Origin: Luteimonas cucumeris
GTDB lineage: Bacteria > Pseudomonadota > Gammaproteobacteria > Xanthomonadales > Xanthomonadaceae
Assembly: GCF_007830035.1 (NCBI RefSeq)
Contig: NZ_VLKN01000005.1
Location: 269,569 to 333,568, forward strand
Length of the DNA: 64,000 bases
Direction: 5' to 3'
Within the stretch, counting starts at the first letter, position 1. Every line of letters starts with the position of its first letter. The position numbers and the translations under genes are program-made. The notes below the pieces were generated by a model. It saw nothing but the letters and a program-made list of their open reading frames with translations. It searched no databases and was not told the DNA's origin. This document shows, piece after piece, positions 16,922 through 26,055 of this stretch.

Positions 16922-17671
16922 ATGCCGGATGCCGATTCACACGTCGTCTATCCGCCCACCAACACGCTCAAGTGCGTGGCCGAAGACGTGTGGATCGTCG
17001 ATGGGCCGGTGATCCGTTTCGGCATGCCCTGGCCGAAGATGCCGTTTCCCACCCGGATGACGATCCTCCGCACGGCCGGGGGCGATCTGTTCCTGCATTC
17101 GCCGACGCCGCTGACGCCGCAGCTGAAATCACAGATCGATGCGCTCGGCGCCGCACGCTGGATCATCGGTCCCAATCGCATCCATTACTGGTGGATACCG
17201 GAATGGCATGCGGCGTACCCGGATGCGCAGGTCTATCTGGCGCCGCGGATCAGCGAGCAGGCGCGCGGACGCATCGATTTCGACACCTGCAAACTCGATC
17301 GCGATCGTGGCTATCCCTGGGATGCGGAAATCGCGACGCTGCCGGTCACTGGCAGCTTCATGACCGAAGTCGAGTTCTTTCATCATCCCAGCCGTACGCT
17401 GGTACTGACTGATTTCATCGAAAATTTCGAGAAGCACAAGCTAGGCTCATGGTTCCAGAGTTGGCTGACGCGCCTGGGCGGCGTGCAGGATCCGGATGGG
17501 CAGATGCCGCGCGACATGCGCGCGACCTATTCACGACAACGACCGCAGCTGCGCGCAGCAGTCGAACGGATGATTGCGTGGGATCCGGCGCGGATCATCC
17601 TTGCGCACGGACGCTGGTATCCGGATCACGGCGCCGCCGAACTGCGGCGCGCGTTTCGATGGTTGCTGTGA
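16922..17671 (+). CDS. DUF4336 domain protein (metallo-beta-lactamase-like fold)
   Basis: The likely start is ATG 16922 (MPDADSHVVYPP), although the frame is open further upstream over the end of the DUF6491 gene. The 249-aa protein has the DUF4336 order: EDVWIVDGPVIRFGMPWPKMP, MTILRTAGGDLFLHSPTPLT, LGAARWIIGPNRIHYWWIPEW and a late ILAHGRWY. This family is related to metallo-beta-lactamase hydrolases but lacks a full HxHxDH motif here, so metal-dependent hydrolysis is uncertain. It sits 59 bp after the DUF6491 pair and may be co-transcribed. Likely cytoplasmic, as no signal peptide is seen. Confidence 0.82.
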   Translation: MPDADSHVVYPPTNTLKCVAEDVWIVDGPVIRFGMPWPKMPFPTRMTILRTAGGDLFLHSPTPLTPQLKSQIDALGAARWIIGPNRIHYWWIPEWHAAYPDAQVYLAPRISEQARGRIDFDTCKLDRDRGYPWDAEIATLPVTGSFMTEVEFFHHPSRTLVLTDFIENFEKHKLGSWFQSWLTRLGGVQDPDGQMPRDMRATYSRQRPQLRAAVERMIAWDPARIILAHGRWYPDHGAAELRRAFRWLL

Positions 17672-17787
17672 CGGCCGCAAAAATAACGGGCAGCTAACAA
17701 CCGTCGGTACACACATGCGACCGCTTCACTTCATCGCTACGGTCCTTCGCGGAAAGTACCGATACTTTTCGGTAGTGGAGACAGGCC

Positions 17788-18399
17788 GTGGCCAGAAAGA
17801 TCGAATACAACACCGGGCAGGTGCATGAACTGCTGCTGCAGGCGTTGGAAACAGAGCGCGGTGGCATCAAGATCTACGAGAACGCCATCCGCGCTGCAGT
17901 GAACGACGACTTGCGCAAGGAGTGGGGCGAATACCTGGAAGAAACCCGCACGCACGAGAAAGTGCTGCTCAACGTACTCGCCGAGCTCGGCATGGATTCC
18001 GAGGAGAAAAGCCCGGGGCGCGACGTGGTAGCGCACCAGGGCGAAGCACTGGTGACCGCGATCCAGATGGCGCGCAAGAACGCAGACGCCACCGGCGCGG
18101 AACTCGTCGCCGGCGAATGCGTGGTACTCGCCGAAACCAAGGACCACATGAACTGGCACCTGATCGGCCATGTCGCCAAACACGGCACCGGGCCGGAGGC
18201 GAAGGTGCTGCAGGCCGCCTTCGAAGCGGTGGAGAAGGACGAGGACCATCACCTGTATCACACCACCGGCTGGACGCGGGAACTATGGATACAGTCGCTT
18301 GGATTCCCCGCCGTTCTGCCGCCGCCGGAAGAGGAGAAGAACGTGGAAACGGCAATTGGCGCGTCGCGCGCTGAACAGGCGCGTGACAAGCTGCTGTAG
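17788..18399 (+). CDS. ferritin-like helical protein
   Basis: The gene starts at GTG 17788 with GGAGA ten bases upstream. The 203-aa product is almost fully helical. It has Glu/His pairs that could line a di-metal site: E23, E52/H56, E110, E116/H120 and E149 with H154/H155. The E-x3-H spacing differs from the classical ExxH of ferritins, so metal binding is inferred, not certain. No signal peptide is present. Related proteins in Proteobacteria occur in stress-related clusters with short-chain dehydrogenases and catalases. Here it begins a run of such genes (isochorismatase-like, DUF3182, SDR). It converges on the isochorismatase-like gene. Confidence 0.75.
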   Translation: MARKIEYNTGQVHELLLQALETERGGIKIYENAIRAAVNDDLRKEWGEYLEETRTHEKVLLNVLAELGMDSEEKSPGRDVVAHQGEALVTAIQMARKNADATGAELVAGECVVLAETKDHMNWHLIGHVAKHGTGPEAKVLQAAFEAVEKDEDHHLYHTTGWTRELWIQSLGFPAVLPPPEEEKNVETAIGASRAEQARDKLL

Positions 18400-18455
18400 C
18401 CGGCCTGGCGTGCCCTGTGGTTGCCCTTTACGAACGTTGAAATCGCCTTTCGAAG

Positions 18456-19001
18456 TCAGGGTTTGACGGAGCGTGATGCGCGCACGTCGGCCTGCATCGC
18501 GGCCTTCATCAGTTCGACCGCCTGCTCGCGGCGTTGCGTTGTCTGCGCCGCGATGCAATCGCGGGGTACGCCCAGTTCGTACTCGTTCATGTGGGCATCG
18601 GCGGCGGTCGCCAGGATGCACGAGTCCGCCGCGATGCCGGTCAGCACCAGTCGGCGGACCTGCAACTGCTCCAACAGCAGGCGCAGCGGCGTGCAGAAGA
18701 ATGCTGAGTGCTTCGGCTTGAGGATGAAGTAGTCGTCGCGTTCCGGCGCCAGTTGCTGCGCGATGGCTGCGCCGGGAGCGCCATCGTGTGTGCAGATCGC
18801 CACCAGTTCACGGAAGTCCGATTGCCACTGCATGAAATTGTCATTGATGTAGATCACGGGGGCGCCCGCCGCCTTCCAACGCTGCTTGAGTGCCGCGATC
18901 CGTCGCGCGGCGGGCAGTGCCTGTCCCAGCAGGCGCGGCGCTCCTTCGAAATCGAAGGGGTTGATCATGTCGACGATGAGCAGCGCCGCGTGGGTGGTCA
19001 T
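18456..19001 (-). CDS. isochorismatase-family cysteine hydrolase
   Basis: The frame is open well upstream, but the family begins at MTTHAALLIVDMINPF (19001). The 181-aa protein has the catalytic set D11, K97 (in ILKPKHSAF) and C128 (in GIAADSCIL), with the cis-peptide-like context after VLTGIAAD. This fold hydrolyses isochorismate, nicotinamide, N-carbamoyl or related amide substrates; none can be chosen here. It diverges from the DUF3182 gene with only 93 bp between starts, so the two probably share a control region. Confidence 0.88.
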   Translation of the reverse strand: MTTHAALLIVDMINPFDFEGAPRLLGQALPAARRIAALKQRWKAAGAPVIYINDNFMQWQSDFRELVAICTHDGAPGAAIAQQLAPERDDYFILKPKHSAFFCTPLRLLLEQLQVRRLVLTGIAADSCILATAADAHMNEYELGVPRDCIAAQTTQRREQAVELMKAAMQADVRASRSVKP

Positions 19002-19094
19002 GTCCGGGTGGCAATGCGTGGACGGAAATCGTTCCGGAGCATCGAAGCAGAGCATCGCCAGGGTGGCGATCATGTGAACCGTATTCACGACAAC

Positions 19095-20246
19095 ATGATC
19101 GACCGTGCCGGAGCATCGTTGCCGATGATGACGACTTCGGTGTCCAGTAGCAGGCCGGTCCTGTTGTTCAACAAGAACCGGGATGTCGATCCGGCCGGGC
19201 ACGATCACCTGACCCGTGTCGCCATGGCCCAGCGCATCGCTACGCTGATCAATGGGCACTACGCCGGCGTGCATGACAGCAGCGCCATCGCCGGGCACCC
19301 GTACTTCATTCCCGACAACACCCTGCTGCGCGAGGATTGCACCGTCCTCGGCATTCAAGGCGAGGACGATCTCTACGGCGGCGTGGTGCCGCATGCCTTC
19401 CTGACCAACAAGACGATCAGCCATCCCCTGCCCGACATGCAGGCCGTGGCGCCTGACAGCTGGTCGCCACGCCTTGCCCAGCGCATCGGCAATACGGTAC
19501 TGCCGGGCTACTCCGCATTCTCGCGGAACGATGCGCAGCTGGCCGGGGAGCGTCTGCTTGAAGGGGGCCGCGTACGCGTCAAGCGCGCTGCAGGCGTAGG
19601 CGGCGAGGGCCAGGCAGTGGTCGATTCGATCGAAGAACTGATGTCGGTCCTGGATGGCATCGACCGGAATGAATTGTGCCAGGAGGGTGTGGTGATCGAA
19701 CGCGACCTCGACGACGCGCTCACCTACAGCGTTGGCGTGCTGCGCGTCGCCGGTCGGCAGTTCGCCTATTGCGGCACGCAGTTCATGGTCGAGGATCGCA
19801 ATGGCATCGAAGTCTACGGCGGCTCGGAACTCCATGTCGTTCGCGGCGGCTTCGCGCAGCTGCAACGGCTGCTGGCCGATGACGAAAGGGTAGAGGCGAC
19901 AGGAAAGGCCATCCAGTACGACGCGGCCGTGTCTGCAGAATTTCCGGATTTCTTCGCCTCGCGCCGTAATTACGATGTCGCGGCAGGCCGCGACAGCCGC
20001 GGCCTGCGCCATTGCGGCGTGCTCGAGCAATCCTGGCGGATAGGCGGGGCGACGCCGGCGGAGATCGCCGCGGTCGAGGCGTTGTTGGCAGAGCCTTCGC
20101 TGGATTCGATCGTGGCGTCGACGCACGAACTGCATCGCGCCGGGCCCGTACCCGCAGAGGCACGCGTCCACTTCGACGATCCGTACAGCCGTTCCGGTCC
20201 GATCCTGAAATATTCGCGGGTGCACAGGCATGGAAATCCGACTTGA
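19095..20246 (+). CDS. DUF3182 family protein, ATP-grasp-like
   Basis: ATG 19095 or 19125 could be used; I give the longer form (383 aa). Residues about 40-110 are an N-terminal domain with [11 protein letters not shown] and [10 protein letters not shown]. Residues about 150-260 look ATP-grasp-like: [18 protein letters not shown] (nucleotide-binding Lys and Gly loop), [20 protein letters not shown] and [11 protein letters not shown]. The DUF3182 family has no established reaction that I know of; ligation of a carboxylate with an amine using ATP is inferred from the fold. Its stop overlaps the start of the alpha/beta hydrolase gene by 17 bp, so the two are translationally linked. An isochorismatase-like gene diverges from it. 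Confidence 0.82.
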   Translation: MIDRAGASLPMMTTSVSSSRPVLLFNKNRDVDPAGHDHLTRVAMAQRIATLINGHYAGVHDSSAIAGHPYFIPDNTLLREDCTVLGIQGEDDLYGGVVPHAFLTNKTISHPLPDMQAVAPDSWSPRLAQRIGNTVLPGYSAFSRNDAQLAGERLLEGGRVRVKRAAGVGGEGQAVVDSIEELMSVLDGIDRNELCQEGVVIERDLDDALTYSVGVLRVAGRQFAYCGTQFMVEDRNGIEVYGGSELHVVRGGFAQLQRLLADDERVEATGKAIQYDAAVSAEFPDFFASRRNYDVAAGRDSRGLRHCGVLEQSWRIGGATPAEIAAVEALLAEPSLDSIVASTHELHRAGPVPAEARVHFDDPYSRSGPILKYSRVHRHGNPT

Positions 20247-21030
20247 GCCGGTCGAAATCGCGGTGGATGAGGAATCGGTGCAGGGCACGCTGCTGGCGCC
20301 GACCCGGAAAATGCCAGCGGTGCTGTTCGTGCACGGCTGGGGTGGCAGCCAGCAACACGATCTCGTGCGGGCGCGCGAGGCAGCTGGGCTGGGCGGCGTG
20401 TGCCTGACCTTCGATCTTCGTGGTCACGAAAGCACTGCCTCGCAATGGGAAACCGTCAACCGCGAGTCGAACCTGCGCGATCTGCTCGCCGCCTACGACT
20501 GGCTGACGGCGCAGCCCAACGTGGATCGCAGCGCGATCGCCGTGGTCGGCATCAGCTATGGCGGCTACCTGGCGTCGATCCTGACCACGCTGCGGCCGGT
20601 GCGATGGCTGGCGCTGCGTTCGCCGGCGCTATACAAGGACGAAGGTTGGACCTTGCCGAAGCGCCAGCTGCATGCCGATCCCGACCTCCCGCAGTTCCGT
20701 CTGCGTGCGCTCGAGGCGCATTGCAACCGGGCCTTGCAGGCCGCCGCCGCCTTCACCGGCGATGTGCTGATCGTGGAAGCGGAACTCGATACGGTGGTGC
20801 CGCACCAGGTCATGGAGAATTATCGCAACGCGTTCACGCGCGCGCGTTCGCTGACCTCGCGTGTGCTGTCCGGCGCAGACCATGGCCTGGCGGACAAGAA
20901 GGCGCAGCAGGACTACACCCGCGTGCTGATCAAATGGCTGACTGAGATGATTATTGGCGCGCGTGAACAGGCCGCCAAGGCCAAGGTGGAGGAACACAGG
21001 CCCAAGGTGCCGGCTCCATCGACGCGATGA
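20230..21030 (+). CDS. alpha/beta hydrolase coupled to DUF3182
   Basis: The 266-aa protein has a complete hydrolase triad: S109 in GISYGGY, D187 in AELDTVVP and H218 in SGADHGL, plus the oxyanion motif HGWGGS (35-40). The order and spacing resemble small serine hydrolases of the dienelactone hydrolase or prolyl-oligopeptidase-like type. No signal peptide is seen, so it is cytoplasmic. The start lies within the end of the DUF3182 gene, indicating one operon. Together with the divergent isochorismatase fold this suggests a small-molecule processing pathway; the substrate is unknown. The C-terminus is charged ([14 protein letters not shown]). Confidence 0.85.
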   Translation: MEIRLEPVEIAVDEESVQGTLLAPTRKMPAVLFVHGWGGSQQHDLVRAREAAGLGGVCLTFDLRGHESTASQWETVNRESNLRDLLAAYDWLTAQPNVDRSAIAVVGISYGGYLASILTTLRPVRWLALRSPALYKDEGWTLPKRQLHADPDLPQFRLRALEAHCNRALQAAAAFTGDVLIVEAELDTVVPHQVMENYRNAFTRARSLTSRVLSGADHGLADKKAQQDYTRVLIKWLTEMIIGAREQAAKAKVEEHRPKVPAPSTR

Positions 21031-21036
21031 ATCCGC

Positions 21037-21270
21037 TCAGACGCGGTCGTCGATGCCGACGATTCCAGACTGCTTGGCACAGTGCGCGCAGCAGTAGAAC
21101 TTGCCGTCGTGCTCGGCGCCGTGGCCGATGATGCTGCATTGGCAGTGAGAGCAGCGTGGGGCCAAGGCGTGGATCGCGCACTCGAACGAATCGTAGGTGC
21201 CCCGACGGTCGCCCTGCACGATATCGAAGGACTTGTCGTAACTGTTTCCGCAAACATCGCAGATGCCCAT
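21037..21270 (-). CDS. small Cys-rich zinc-binding protein
   Basis: The 77-aa product has four CxxC-like pairs: CDVC at residues 4-7, SFECAIHALAPRC then SHCQC in the middle and YCCAHC near the end, with His residues nearby. This pattern fits a small treble-clef or metallothionein-like zinc protein. Similar proteins in Pseudomonas-type genomes start M-x-CDVCGN and contain ECAIHALAPRC. The ATG at 21270 has GGAGGA about 8 bases upstream. It lies head to tail with the SDR gene upstream (42 bp). It may protect against metal or oxidative stress; function is inferred. Confidence 0.85.
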   Translation of the reverse strand: MGICDVCGNSYDKSFDIVQGDRRGTYDSFECAIHALAPRCSHCQCSIIGHGAEHDGKFYCCAHCAKQSGIVGIDDRV

Positions 21271-21312
21271 GGTGCATCCTCCTGAGGGTAGTTCCGTGTT
21301 GAAGCGAGCGTG

Positions 21313-22317
21313 CTAGCCGCGCGGGCCGCCCATGACCGGCAGCACGACGCCGCTGATGTACGAAGCCGTTACTGGCGACGCCAGGAACACATAGGCGGGC
21401 GATATTTCCTCCGGTTGCGCCGGGCGTCCCATATCGCTGTCCTCGCCGAACTTCGCTACTTCCTTGGCGGCGCGGTCGGCGGGATTGAGCGGTGTCCAGA
21501 CAGGGCCCGGCGCAACCGCGTTCACGCGGATGCCGCGCGCCAGCAGGTTGCTGGCCAGCGACCTGGTGAAGGCGTGGATGGCGCCCTTGGTGGCGGAATA
21601 ATCGAGCAGCGCCTTGCTGCCGAAGATGCCGGTCTCCGATCCGGTATTGATGATGCTCGCACCATTGCCCATGTGCGGCAGCGCGGCGCGCGCCATGTGG
21701 AAGTAGCCGCCGATGTTGGTCTGCAGGGTTTCCTGCAGATGTTCGTCGGTCATGTCCTCCAGCGAGTCGAGGTGCTGCTGGAACGCGGCGTTGTTGACCA
21801 GGATGTCGAGCCGGCCGAAGGTCTTGACCGCCTTGCGCACCGCGCGATCGCAGAAGCGCGGGTCCTTGACGTCGCCGGCGATGAGCAGGCACCTGCGTCC
21901 CTCGTTCTCGACTTGATCGCGCGTCTTCCTGGCATCGACATGTTCGTCCAGGTAAAGCACGGCGACGTCGGCGCCTTCGCGCGCGAACAGCACCGCGACT
22001 GCGCGGCCTATGCCGGAATCGCCGCCGGTGATGATCGCGGCCATACCCTCGAGCTTGCCGCTGCCGACATAGTCCGATGCCAGGAAGCGCGGTTGCAGCT
22101 GCAGCGCATACTCGTTGCCGGGTTTGGCCAGGTGCTGCCCCGGCATCGGGTTCTGCGGTTGTCTACGCGCACCGGCCTGCACCGGTTTCGGCTTCGCCTT
22201 GCCGCTGCCGCGCTTCTTCTCGATCGCGTCTGCACGCTCCTGGATCGCACGCTGCCGGGCGACGGTTTTCTTGCCGCCGGTGCCGCGGACTGTGGAAGTC
22301 TTCCTGGACACCGCCAT
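21313..22317 (-). CDS. SDR-family oxidoreductase with Lys-rich N-terminal extension
   Basis: The 334-aa protein has a typical short-chain dehydrogenase core from about residue 90: TGGDSGIG (97-104) for NAD(P), the NNAA motif at about 175-178, and S227, Y240 and K244 as catalytic residues. A basic, low-complexity N-terminal extension (about 55 residues, KKTVARQ and GSGKAKPKP) precedes it. This matches the general-stress SDR group (YghA/GSP39-like). Such SDRs occur widely in stress islands. The gene runs into the Cys-rich small gene and probably forms a two-gene operon. Substrate unknown. Confidence 0.9.
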   Translation of the reverse strand: MAVSRKTSTVRGTGGKKTVARQRAIQERADAIEKKRGSGKAKPKPVQAGARRQPQNPMPGQHLAKPGNEYALQLQPRFLASDYVGSGKLEGMAAIITGGDSGIGRAVAVLFAREGADVAVLYLDEHVDARKTRDQVENEGRRCLLIAGDVKDPRFCDRAVRKAVKTFGRLDILVNNAAFQQHLDSLEDMTDEHLQETLQTNIGGYFHMARAALPHMGNGASIINTGSETGIFGSKALLDYSATKGAIHAFTRSLASNLLARGIRVNAVAPGPVWTPLNPADRAAKEVAKFGEDSDMGRPAQPEEISPAYVFLASPVTASYISGVVLPVMGGPRG

Positions 22318-22476
22318 GCTTCACCTCGCACTAACGAATCTTGTCAATGAGGTAATGATAGAAGTCGATCTGTCGACAGGCGGTGAGATGAAAGTGCGGG
22401 AGCCCCCGCTCAGTGGCTTCGGCACTGCATTCGCAGCGCTATGATGCGAACCAACCCTTCATCACAGGAGCAGACC

Positions 22477-22932
22477 ATGCCGCCGACGACCATGCCGTTG
22501 CCGATCACGAGAACGATGCTTGCGGCCGTCCTGCTCGCTGTGGCCAGCATCGCCAATGCCGGCGAGTCCCGGAAGTTCGGCGAGATGATGCCTGCCGGCG
22601 AGGCCGTGCGGATTTCCGTCGCGATCGCCGCCCACCAGGACTATGCCGGCAAGGCGCAGCGCTTCAGCGGACGCATTGCCGAGGTCTGCCAGAAGGAAGG
22701 TTGCTGGCTGGTACTGGAGGACGACGGCCAGAGCGCACGCGTGATGATGCGCGATCACGAATTCGCGGTACCCAAGGACGCCAGCGGCCGCGCCGAAGTC
22801 CATGGCGTGCTGTCGCGCCACCAGTTGACTCCGGAAGCGGTGAAACACATGCAGGAGGAGAGCAGCAGCGGATTGCCGGTGTCGGACGTGGAATACCGCA
22901 TCGTCGCCGACGGCGTGGAAATCGCCGGCTGA
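22477..22932 (+). CDS. DUF4920 domain secreted protein
   Basis: I chose ATG 22477 because CAGGAG lies 6 bases upstream; the frame is open from 22441. The 151-aa protein has a signal peptide ending about ASIANAG. It shows the DUF4920 features VCQKEGCWLVLED (a conserved C-x4-C), followed by RVMMRDHEFAVP and AEVHGVLSRHQLTPE. DUF4920 proteins are small periplasmic OB-fold-like proteins of unknown function. It is followed at 12 bp by a second small lipoprotein gene on the same strand. Confidence 0.88.
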   Translation: MPPTTMPLPITRTMLAAVLLAVASIANAGESRKFGEMMPAGEAVRISVAIAAHQDYAGKAQRFSGRIAEVCQKEGCWLVLEDDGQSARVMMRDHEFAVPKDASGRAEVHGVLSRHQLTPEAVKHMQEESSSGLPVSDVEYRIVADGVEIAG

Positions 22933-22944
22933 GGCGCCACGATC

Positions 22945-23556
22945 GTGCGATTCGATCGCGTCCTGTTTTTACGCAGCGCTGGCATGGGCAGAAGCCTGTC
23001 CATCGTCATCGGCGCGTTGCTGCTGTCGGCATGCAATCCGCCCGCGCCGGCTCCAGTCGCGCCGGCGGTCGATACGCCGACGGCTACTGGCGATGCGACA
23101 TCCGCGCCGGCGGGCAGGACGCCCGAAGCCGTCACGGCGCGAGCCGACGCCGCCGCTCCTGCAAAGGATGCCGCCGCCGAGCAGATGATCGACGAACGCA
23201 TCGAACGCCTGCTCGGCGACCACCAGCGCTATCGGGCGGTCTTCGAGCAGTTCCAGCAGGCCGTGGCCGCACACGATGCCACCGCTGTCGCCGCCCTGGT
23301 CGACTATCCGTTCACCGCGACCATCGATGGCAAGCGCGTCGTCATCGACGATGCGGTGAGTTTCGCCGCGCGTTACCGCGAGATCGTGACGCCCGCCACC
23401 GCCGCGGTCATCGCCGGGCAGCGATCCGCCGATCTGATGGTCAACGCGCGCGGCGTGATGTTCGGCAGCGGCGAAGCCTGGTTGAACGGCATCTGCAGCG
23501 ATGCGGCCTGCAAGCACTTCGATGTCAAGGTGGTCGCGATCCAGCCCGGTGCCTGA
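22945..23556 (+). CDS. small lipoprotein of unknown function
   Basis: The start could be GTG 22945 (weak GAGG upstream) or ATG 22984; I use the former. A lipobox (ALLLSAC) gives an anchored lipoprotein of about 173 mature residues. A Pro/Ala/Thr-rich linker of about 45 residues is followed by a compact domain: QMIDERIERLLGDHQRYRAVF, then ALVDYPFTATIDGKRVVIDD, and MFGSGEAWLNGIC near the end. I do not recognise a named family. It lies 12 bp after the DUF4920 gene and 32 bp before the next lipoprotein, so it is probably the middle gene of a three-gene envelope operon. Confidence 0.78.
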   Translation: MRFDRVLFLRSAGMGRSLSIVIGALLLSACNPPAPAPVAPAVDTPTATGDATSAPAGRTPEAVTARADAAAPAKDAAAEQMIDERIERLLGDHQRYRAVFEQFQQAVAAHDATAVAALVDYPFTATIDGKRVVIDDAVSFAARYREIVTPATAAVIAGQRSADLMVNARGVMFGSGEAWLNGICSDAACKHFDVKVVAIQPGA

Positions 23557-23588
23557 ACCGAATTTCGATATCCACCCAGAGGATTCCC

Positions 23589-24053
23589 ATGAAGCCGACG
23601 TTCGCCACTTCGATCGCCATCATCGCAGCCATGCTTGCGGTGGCCTGCAACAAGCCGCAACCGGCCGAAACCGCATCGACCGCTGCCGCGCCGGCATCGC
23701 CCGCAACGCAAGCGTCCACCGCCCCCGCTGTTGCGGACGATGCCCTCCCGGCTTTCGTCGGCAAGGTCTGGCAGGTACAGGAATCGTCGGCGATCGCACC
23801 GGGCACGCGCTACAGTTTCCTGGTGGACGGCAGGCTGGTCATCGATGCCGAAGGCGGCACGCCCGGTTATGGGAAATGGACGTACGAGAACGGCGCGCTG
23901 ACGATGATCGAGGAAGGCGTGTCGTATCCCACCGACATCCTCAAGCTTGATGCCACCACCTTCCAGATCCGCAGCCACAATCCGGGTGAGCCGGTGACGA
24001 TCACGCTGGTGCCGGCCGAGGGCGTGCCGTTGCCGACCGTGCCGGCAAGATAG
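23589..24053 (+). CDS. small lipoprotein of unknown function
   Basis: Start 23589 has GAGGA upstream and gives a lipobox at about Cys20 (AAMLAVAC). The 154-aa product has an Ala/Thr/Pro-rich linker and then a small beta domain: AFVGKVWQVQESSAIAPGTR, FLVDGRLVIDAEGG, YGKWTYENGALTMIEEG and a final TITLVPAEGVPLP. The pattern resembles META- or lipocalin-like domains that hold a stability or resistance role, but that similarity is weak. It lies 32 bp after the previous gene and 40 bp before the lytic transglycosylase gene; they may share a transcript. Confidence 0.78.
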   Translation: MKPTFATSIAIIAAMLAVACNKPQPAETASTAAAPASPATQASTAPAVADDALPAFVGKVWQVQESSAIAPGTRYSFLVDGRLVIDAEGGTPGYGKWTYENGALTMIEEGVSYPTDILKLDATTFQIRSHNPGEPVTITLVPAEGVPLPTVPAR

Positions 24054-24093
24054 GAAAAACATCGAAGCACATCGCAGGCTCTGCAATCCGCGA

Positions 24094-24873
24094 ATGGACG
24101 TCACCGCCCGCACCGCGGTCTGGATCATGACGCTGCTGGCCGGCGCGATATGCGCGGACGCGCAGGCGCGCACCGTGTATCGCTGCGTGCGCAACGGCAC
24201 CGTCAGCCTGGCGACGGCGCCGGAGCCGGGCTCGAAGTGCGTCGCGAAGGCCATCGACGACAATGCCGTGGTCACGCCCAACCTGTGGGGCGAGATGGGC
24301 GTGATCAGCGGCACGCTGTACGAGCGCCAGCAGGACGGGAAAACCGTGTACAGCACGCGCCGGCTGCCCGGATCGAGGGCGTACCTGAAGTTCACGGTGA
24401 AGACGCCGCCCGGTTCGTCGGCGCATGAGGGGCTGGGCAGGATCGGCAAGCCGCAGTTGAAGGTGTTTGCCGCGCAGTTCAAGGCGGCGGCCAAGGCGAC
24501 GGGTGTCGATGCCGCCTGGCTGCGTGCGTTTGCACACGCGGAGAGTGACTTCGATGCCGGCGCGGTATCGTCCAAGGGCGCGCTCGGGGTGATGCAGCTG
24601 ATGCCGGAGATCGTCGAGGAATACGGTGTCAAGGATCCGTTTTCGTCGGCCGAATCGATCAACGCCGGCGCGCGCCACCTCAGCCAGCTGAAACGGCGCT
24701 ACAAGAACGATCTGGCGCTGGTGGCCGCGGCCTACAACGCCGGCATCGGCGCGGTGACGCGTTACGGCGGCGTACCGCCGTACGCCGAGACCCAGGCCTA
24801 CGTCGCCAAGGTGCAGGCATTGCACGATCGCTACCTGGTGGCGATGGGCCGCAAGGAAACGCCGGCGAAGTAG
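24094..24873 (+). CDS. lytic transglycosylase domain protein
   Basis: The 259-aa protein has a signal peptide ending about residue 25 (ADAQA) and a C-terminal SLT domain. The catalytic glutamate is E150 in AFAHAESDFD, followed by GALGVMQLMP (162-171), RHLSQLKRRYKNDLALVAAAYNAGIGAV and a VPPYAETQ end. This enzyme family cleaves the MurNAc-GlcNAc bond of peptidoglycan to give 1,6-anhydro products. The N-terminal part (30-110) is a DUF4124-like beta region (VYRCVRNGTVSLATAPEPG). It probably acts in the periplasm. Confidence 0.92.
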   Translation: MDVTARTAVWIMTLLAGAICADAQARTVYRCVRNGTVSLATAPEPGSKCVAKAIDDNAVVTPNLWGEMGVISGTLYERQQDGKTVYSTRRLPGSRAYLKFTVKTPPGSSAHEGLGRIGKPQLKVFAAQFKAAAKATGVDAAWLRAFAHAESDFDAGAVSSKGALGVMQLMPEIVEEYGVKDPFSSAESINAGARHLSQLKRRYKNDLALVAAAYNAGIGAVTRYGGVPPYAETQAYVAKVQALHDRYLVAMGRKETPAK

Positions 24874-24888
24874 CAGAGCGCCTTGCTG

Positions 24889-26055
24889 CTATGGCTTCGG
24901 CGGCGGCGTCAGCTTCAGCAGCTTCGCGTCGCCGCCGTCCTGCAGCAGCCAGATCGCGCCATCCGGACCCTGTTCCACTTCACGGATGCGCTCGCCCATG
25001 TCGAAGCGCTGCGCTTCGCGCGCCTTGTCGCCATCGAATTCGATCCGTACCAGCGACTGCGACGACAGCCCGCCGATGAAACCGTCGCCCTGCCAGTCCG
25101 GGAACTGCCTGCCGGAATAGATGATGAAGCCCGCCGGCGAAATCACCGGGTTCCAAGACACTTCCGGCGCGTTGAATTCCGGGCGCGTGTCGTGGTCGGG
25201 GATCTCGCGGCCATCGTAGTGATCGCCGTTGGAGACGATCGGATAGCCGTAGTTGGCGCCGCGCTCTATCAGGTTCAGTTCGTCGCCGCCCTTGGGACCC
25301 ATCTCGTGCGCCCATAACCGGCCCTGCGCATCGAACGCCAGTCCGAGGATGTTGCGGTGCCCCAGCGACCAGACCTGCGCGCTGACGCCGCCCTGCTCGG
25401 CGAACGGATTATCGGCCGGCACGCTGCCGTCGTCGTTGAGGCGCACCATCTTGCCGAGATTGGATTTCATGTCCTGCGCGGGGTCGAACTTCTGCCGCTC
25501 GCTCGAGCTGATCCACAGCTTGCCGTCCTTGTCGAAGGCCAGGCGATGGCCGTAGTGGCCGCGACCGGAAACCTTCGGCACCTGCCGCCAGATCACCTTC
25601 AGGTCGGACAGGCTGCCGCCGCCGTCGTTGTCCAGCGTCAGCTTTGCGCGCGCGACGGCGCCGCCGCGCGTGTCGCCGCTGCCTTTCTCGGCATAGCTCA
25701 GGTAGACGATGCCGTTGCCGGCGAACTTCGGATGCAGCAACACGTCGCCGAATCCGCCCTGGCCGCCGTAGTCGACCTCGGGCACGCCGCTGATCTCGCC
25801 GACCTGTTTGCTGGCGATGTCCAGCAGCTTCAGCTTGCCTTCCTTCTCGGTGACCAGCAGTCGGCCGTCGGGCAGGAAGGTCATCGCCCAGGGCTCGTCG
25901 AAGTCGGCCACCTCAGTGGTCACGAACGGCTCGCTGCTGGCAGCAGCCGTGGCCGTGGCGCTGGCGTCGCCGTTCTGGGCGGCGTTGCTGGCGCCATTGC
26001 AGCCGGTCAACAGCAGAGCGGCGCCGCAGGCGGCGGTCAACAGGGAATGCTTCAT
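24889..26055 (-). CDS. PQQ-dependent aldose sugar dehydrogenase-like lipoprotein
   Basis: The 388-aa protein has a lipobox (LLLTGC, Cys about 19) and GGAG 7 bases before the ATG. The six-bladed propeller of soluble glucose dehydrogenase type is shown by [17 protein letters not shown] [71 protein letters not shown] and [15 protein letters not shown]. The family oxidises aldoses with PQQ in the periplasm, as YliI does. Whether this host makes PQQ is not visible here. The gene converges on the lytic transglycosylase gene. Confidence 0.9.
   Translation of the reverse strand: MKHSLLTAACGAALLLTGCNGASNAAQNGDASATATAAASSEPFVTTEVADFDEPWAMTFLPDGRLLVTEKEGKLKLLDIASKQVGEISGVPEVDYGGQGGFGDVLLHPKFAGNGIVYLSYAEKGSGDTRGGAVARAKLTLDNDGGGSLSDLKVIWRQVPKVSGRGHYGHRLAFDKDGKLWISSSERQKFDPAQDMKSNLGKMVRLNDDGSVPADNPFAEQGGVSAQVWSLGHRNILGLAFDAQGRLWAHEMGPKGGDELNLIERGANYGYPIVSNGDHYDGREIPDHDTRPEFNAPEVSWNPVISPAGFIIYSGRQFPDWQGDGFIGGLSSQSLVRIEFDGDKAREAQRFDMGERIREVEQGPDGAIWLLQDGGDAKLLKLTPPPKP

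Noticed and set aside
17750..17772. Imperfect palindrome CGGAAAGTACCGATACTTTTCGG before the ferritin-like gene
   Set aside because: Two mismatches in short arms and no supporting context, so not reported as an operator.
19002..20288. Minus-strand frame extending upstream of the isochorismatase-like gene
   Set aside because: It lies antisense to the DUF3182 gene and lacks family similarity; the family start is at 19001.
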